Positions 5,393-6,875 of a DNA stretch of 6,875 nt are shown piece after piece (positions within the stretch are counted from its first letter, which is position 1; each line of letters starts with the position of its first letter). The translations under genes were made by a program, and so were the position numbers. This DNA comes from Nitrospirae bacterium RIFCSPLOW2_12_42_9 (GTDB lineage Bacteria > Nitrospirota > 9FT-COMBO-42-15 > HDB-SIOI813): contig MHER01000046.1 of the NCBI GenBank assembly GCA_001805205.1, forward strand, positions 1 to 6,875, in the 5' to 3' direction. The notes beneath the pieces were generated by a model. It searched no databases. It had not been told where the DNA came from and worked only from the letters and a program-made list of their open reading frames with translations.

Positions 5393-5443
5393 GACATGAG
5401 TATCTTCAGGTAATAATCATATATAAACACTTAGAGGCGGAAT

Positions 5444-6217
5444 ATGTCATATCAGGTGAGACTTGAGGTTTTTGAAGGCCCTCTCGACCTTCTTTTACAC
5501 CTCATAAAGAAGGATGAGCTTAATATATATGATATCCCGATATCTACTATTACTCAGCAATATTTTGAGTATATAGACCTCATGAAAGAATTAAATCTGG
5601 ATATTGCCGGAGAGTATATCCTTATGGCCGCTACACTTACACATATAAAATCAAAGATGTTACTCCCGCAGGAAGAAAAGGTCGGTGAAGAGGAGGAGAC
5701 TGAAGACCCGAGGGCAGAGCTTGTCAGAAGACTCCTCGAATACCGGAAATTTAAAGAGGCTGCAGAAGATCTATGCGAGAGGGAGGATATATGGCGTGAT
5801 GTCTTCTATCCTAAGAATGAGGTTTCTTCTGAATTCGAAGAAGAGGAAGTTATGCTCGATGTAGGTATATTTGACCTTATTGATGCATTCAAGGAGATAA
5901 TCCAAAGGATGCCTGATAAGACATCGATCGATATTATTCCGGAAGAACTTACTGTACGCGGCAGGATGTCTGCTTTGATTGAAAGATTGGATGTAACAGG
6001 TCCTGAAGGATTAACCCTCTGGGCTTTACTTGAAGGTGATACAACAAGACGTGCCATAGTAGTTACATTTCTTGCGCTCCTTGAGCTTGCAAAACTACAT
6101 CTAATCAGGCTGTTGCAGATAGAGGGAGATGATACTCTCAGGATATGCAGGATTTCCTCCAATGATGAAGCAGGGGAGGCTGAGGGTGGGGATGCCGACG
6201 ATAAGGAGACTGATTAA
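5444..6217 (+). CDS. scpA: Segregation and condensation protein A (kleisin of the SMC-ScpAB complex)
   Basis: This 257-residue kleisin bridges the two heads of the SMC dimer and, with ScpB, forms the bacterial condensin that folds and helps segregate the chromosome. The N-terminal signature FEGPLDLLLHLI (10-21), which binds the SMC neck, is followed by the family's helical segment (about 24-75: IYDIPISTITQQYFEYID...). Next come an acidic linker (EEKVGEEEETEDP, 77-89), LLEYRKFKEAAEDL (97-110), the ScpB-binding middle, and a C-terminal winged helix (VTFLALLELAKLHLIRLLQ, about 207-225) that binds the SMC cap. The last 20 residues are an acidic tail, longer than in many homologues. GAGG (5434-5437) lies 6 nt before the ATG, and MSYQVRLEVFEGPLD is a normal family start. 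The stop overlaps the scpB start by one base (TAATG). The gene probably reads from the promoter near 5343-5351. Confidence 0.97.
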   Translation: MSYQVRLEVFEGPLDLLLHLIKKDELNIYDIPISTITQQYFEYIDLMKELNLDIAGEYILMAATLTHIKSKMLLPQEEKVGEEEETEDPRAELVRRLLEYRKFKEAAEDLCEREDIWRDVFYPKNEVSSEFEEEEVMLDVGIFDLIDAFKEIIQRMPDKTSIDIIPEELTVRGRMSALIERLDVTGPEGLTLWALLEGDTTRRAIVVTFLALLELAKLHLIRLLQIEGDDTLRICRISSNDEAGEAEGGDADDKETD

Positions 6218-6801
6218 TGGAAGATGCAGAAATAAAAGCTGTAATAGAGACATTGTTGTTTATATCAGGAGAATCTCTTTCTGTAAACCGGATAAAAAAT
6301 GTACTTGAAGATGTAGATTTAAGTAAGATTAAGAGCCTTTTCTGGGAACTACAGCATGAGTATGAGATGCGATCTTCAGGCCTTAGGATCGTTGAGATAG
6401 CGGGTGGATTCCAGATTGCTACACGGCCTGAGTTTGCCGGGTGGATAAAAAAATTAAAGAAGGTAAAACAGTCATCAAAACTTTCAAGGCCATCCCTTGA
6501 GACCCTGGCAATAATTGCATATAAACAACCTATTGTAAAGGCTGAGATAGAAGATATAAGGGGTGTTGATTCTACAGGTGTTATTAAAGGTCTCCTCGAT
6601 AAACATCTGCTAAAGATTATTGGGAGAAAGGATGTGCCCGGGAGACCAATCCTTTATGCCACCACAAGAGAATTCCTGCAATATTTCGGCCTGAGAGAAA
6701 TCTCTGATCTCCCCACGTTAAAAGAGTTTACTGAACTAATGGAGGAGGATGAGAGTATAACAACATCGGAAGCACAAAGTATAACTGCAATTGAAAGCTG
6801 A
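6217..6801 (+). CDS. scpB: Segregation and condensation protein B (winged-helix partner of ScpA)
   Basis: This 194-residue ScpB dimerises and binds the central part of ScpA in the SMC condensin complex. Two winged-helix domains are visible. The first covers about residues 1-80 (IKAVIETLLFISGESLSVNRI; GLRIVEIAGGFQIATRPEF). The second covers about 88-160, with the most conserved family blocks LSRPSLETLAIIAYKQPI (89-106), IRGVDSTGVIKGLL (114-127), IGRKDVPGRPILYATT (135-150) and FLQYFGL (153-159). The C-terminal tail from about 160 is variable and acidic, as usual. The start ATG shares its A with the scpA stop codon, so translation is coupled by re-initiation and the two subunits are made together, as is standard. 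No separate promoter is seen. Nothing is missing relative to typical ScpB. Confidence 0.97.
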   Translation: MEDAEIKAVIETLLFISGESLSVNRIKNVLEDVDLSKIKSLFWELQHEYEMRSSGLRIVEIAGGFQIATRPEFAGWIKKLKKVKQSSKLSRPSLETLAIIAYKQPIVKAEIEDIRGVDSTGVIKGLLDKHLLKIIGRKDVPGRPILYATTREFLQYFGLREISDLPTLKEFTELMEEDESITTSEAQSITAIES

Positions 6802-6806
6802 GAAGA

Positions 6807-6875
6807 TTGAAGGTTAAATATATCAAGTGGATAGCCTTTGCTATTGCCACATTACTTGCCTTATTTACAATCTTT
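6807..6875 (+). CDS. N-terminus of a membrane-anchored or exported protein (3' end outside window)
   Basis: After the scpB stop, the next frame is open from 6795 to the window edge. The best start is TTG at 6807; the only other is CTG at 6798, and there is no ATG. A GAAAG at 6793-6797, about 9 nt before the TTG, could serve as a weak ribosome site inside the end of scpB. The 23 visible residues are a short basic head (KVKYIKWI) followed by a hydrophobic core (AFAIATLLALFTIF), which is the layout of an uncleaved signal anchor or a signal peptide. Too little remains to name the family. The 5-nt gap places it in the scpAB operon. In related genomes genes such as rluB or cell-envelope proteins often follow scpB, and this hydrophobic start fits an envelope protein better. 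Confidence 0.6.
   Translation, partial: MKVKYIKWIAFAIATLLALFTIF

Noticed and set aside
5806..6162. Minus-strand frame of 118 codons inside scpA
   Set aside because: It is antisense to well-recognised ScpA domains and very Ser/Ile-rich, so it is a shadow.
1..6875. CRISPR arrays, tRNA or rRNA genes, transposase genes
   Set aside because: I found no regularly spaced repeats, cloverleaf sequence, rRNA-like stretch or transposase motif anywhere. The only tandem repeat is the 2.2-copy unit at 2425-2453.

Overview
The window looks like chromosomal DNA from an uncultured, Gram-negative-type bacterium of moderate-to-low GC. The housekeeping gene order (M50 site-2 protease, trpS, scpA, scpB) and the protein style suggest Nitrospirota, Desulfobacterota or a neighbouring phylum. 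This placement rests on gene order and remembered family features, not on a search.

Layout. Positions 1-197 hold the 3' end of an M50 membrane protease gene (PLDGGR motif visible), which is too short to appear in a simple ORF list. trpS follows 15 nt later and reads the same way (213-1193). It encodes a complete tryptophanyl-tRNA synthetase carrying four cysteines arranged like the iron-sulfur site of the Thermotoga enzyme. On the right, scpA (5444-6217) and scpB (6217-6801) encode the kleisin and winged-helix partners of the SMC chromosome-condensation complex. They overlap by one base. The first 23 codons of a membrane-anchored or exported protein follow, apparently with a TTG start.

Between trpS and scpA lie about 4.2 kb of accessory DNA, mostly on the minus strand. 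From left to right it holds: the 3' remnant of a MNT-type nucleotidyltransferase gene (+); a G/C-run element; a three-gene minus-strand operon consisting of a DUF4258/BrnT-like small basic protein, an acidic 66-residue partner overlapping it by ATGA, and an unidentified 73-residue protein; a near-consensus sigma-70 promoter for that operon with a 13-bp tandem repeat next to its -35 box; an 874-residue hybrid-free sensor histidine kinase with no regulator beside it; and a 27-codon ORF just upstream of the kinase.

Working together. The M50 protease-trpS-scpA-scpB order is common in several phyla, so the middle block looks like an insertion into an ancestral operon. scpA now sits behind its own candidate extended -10 promoter (TGTTATAAT). 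The small minus-strand operon has the shape of a toxin-antitoxin-like cassette, and is the best candidate for an under-described system. The kinase probably senses a periplasmic ligand through a dCACHE-like domain and signals to a regulator encoded elsewhere.
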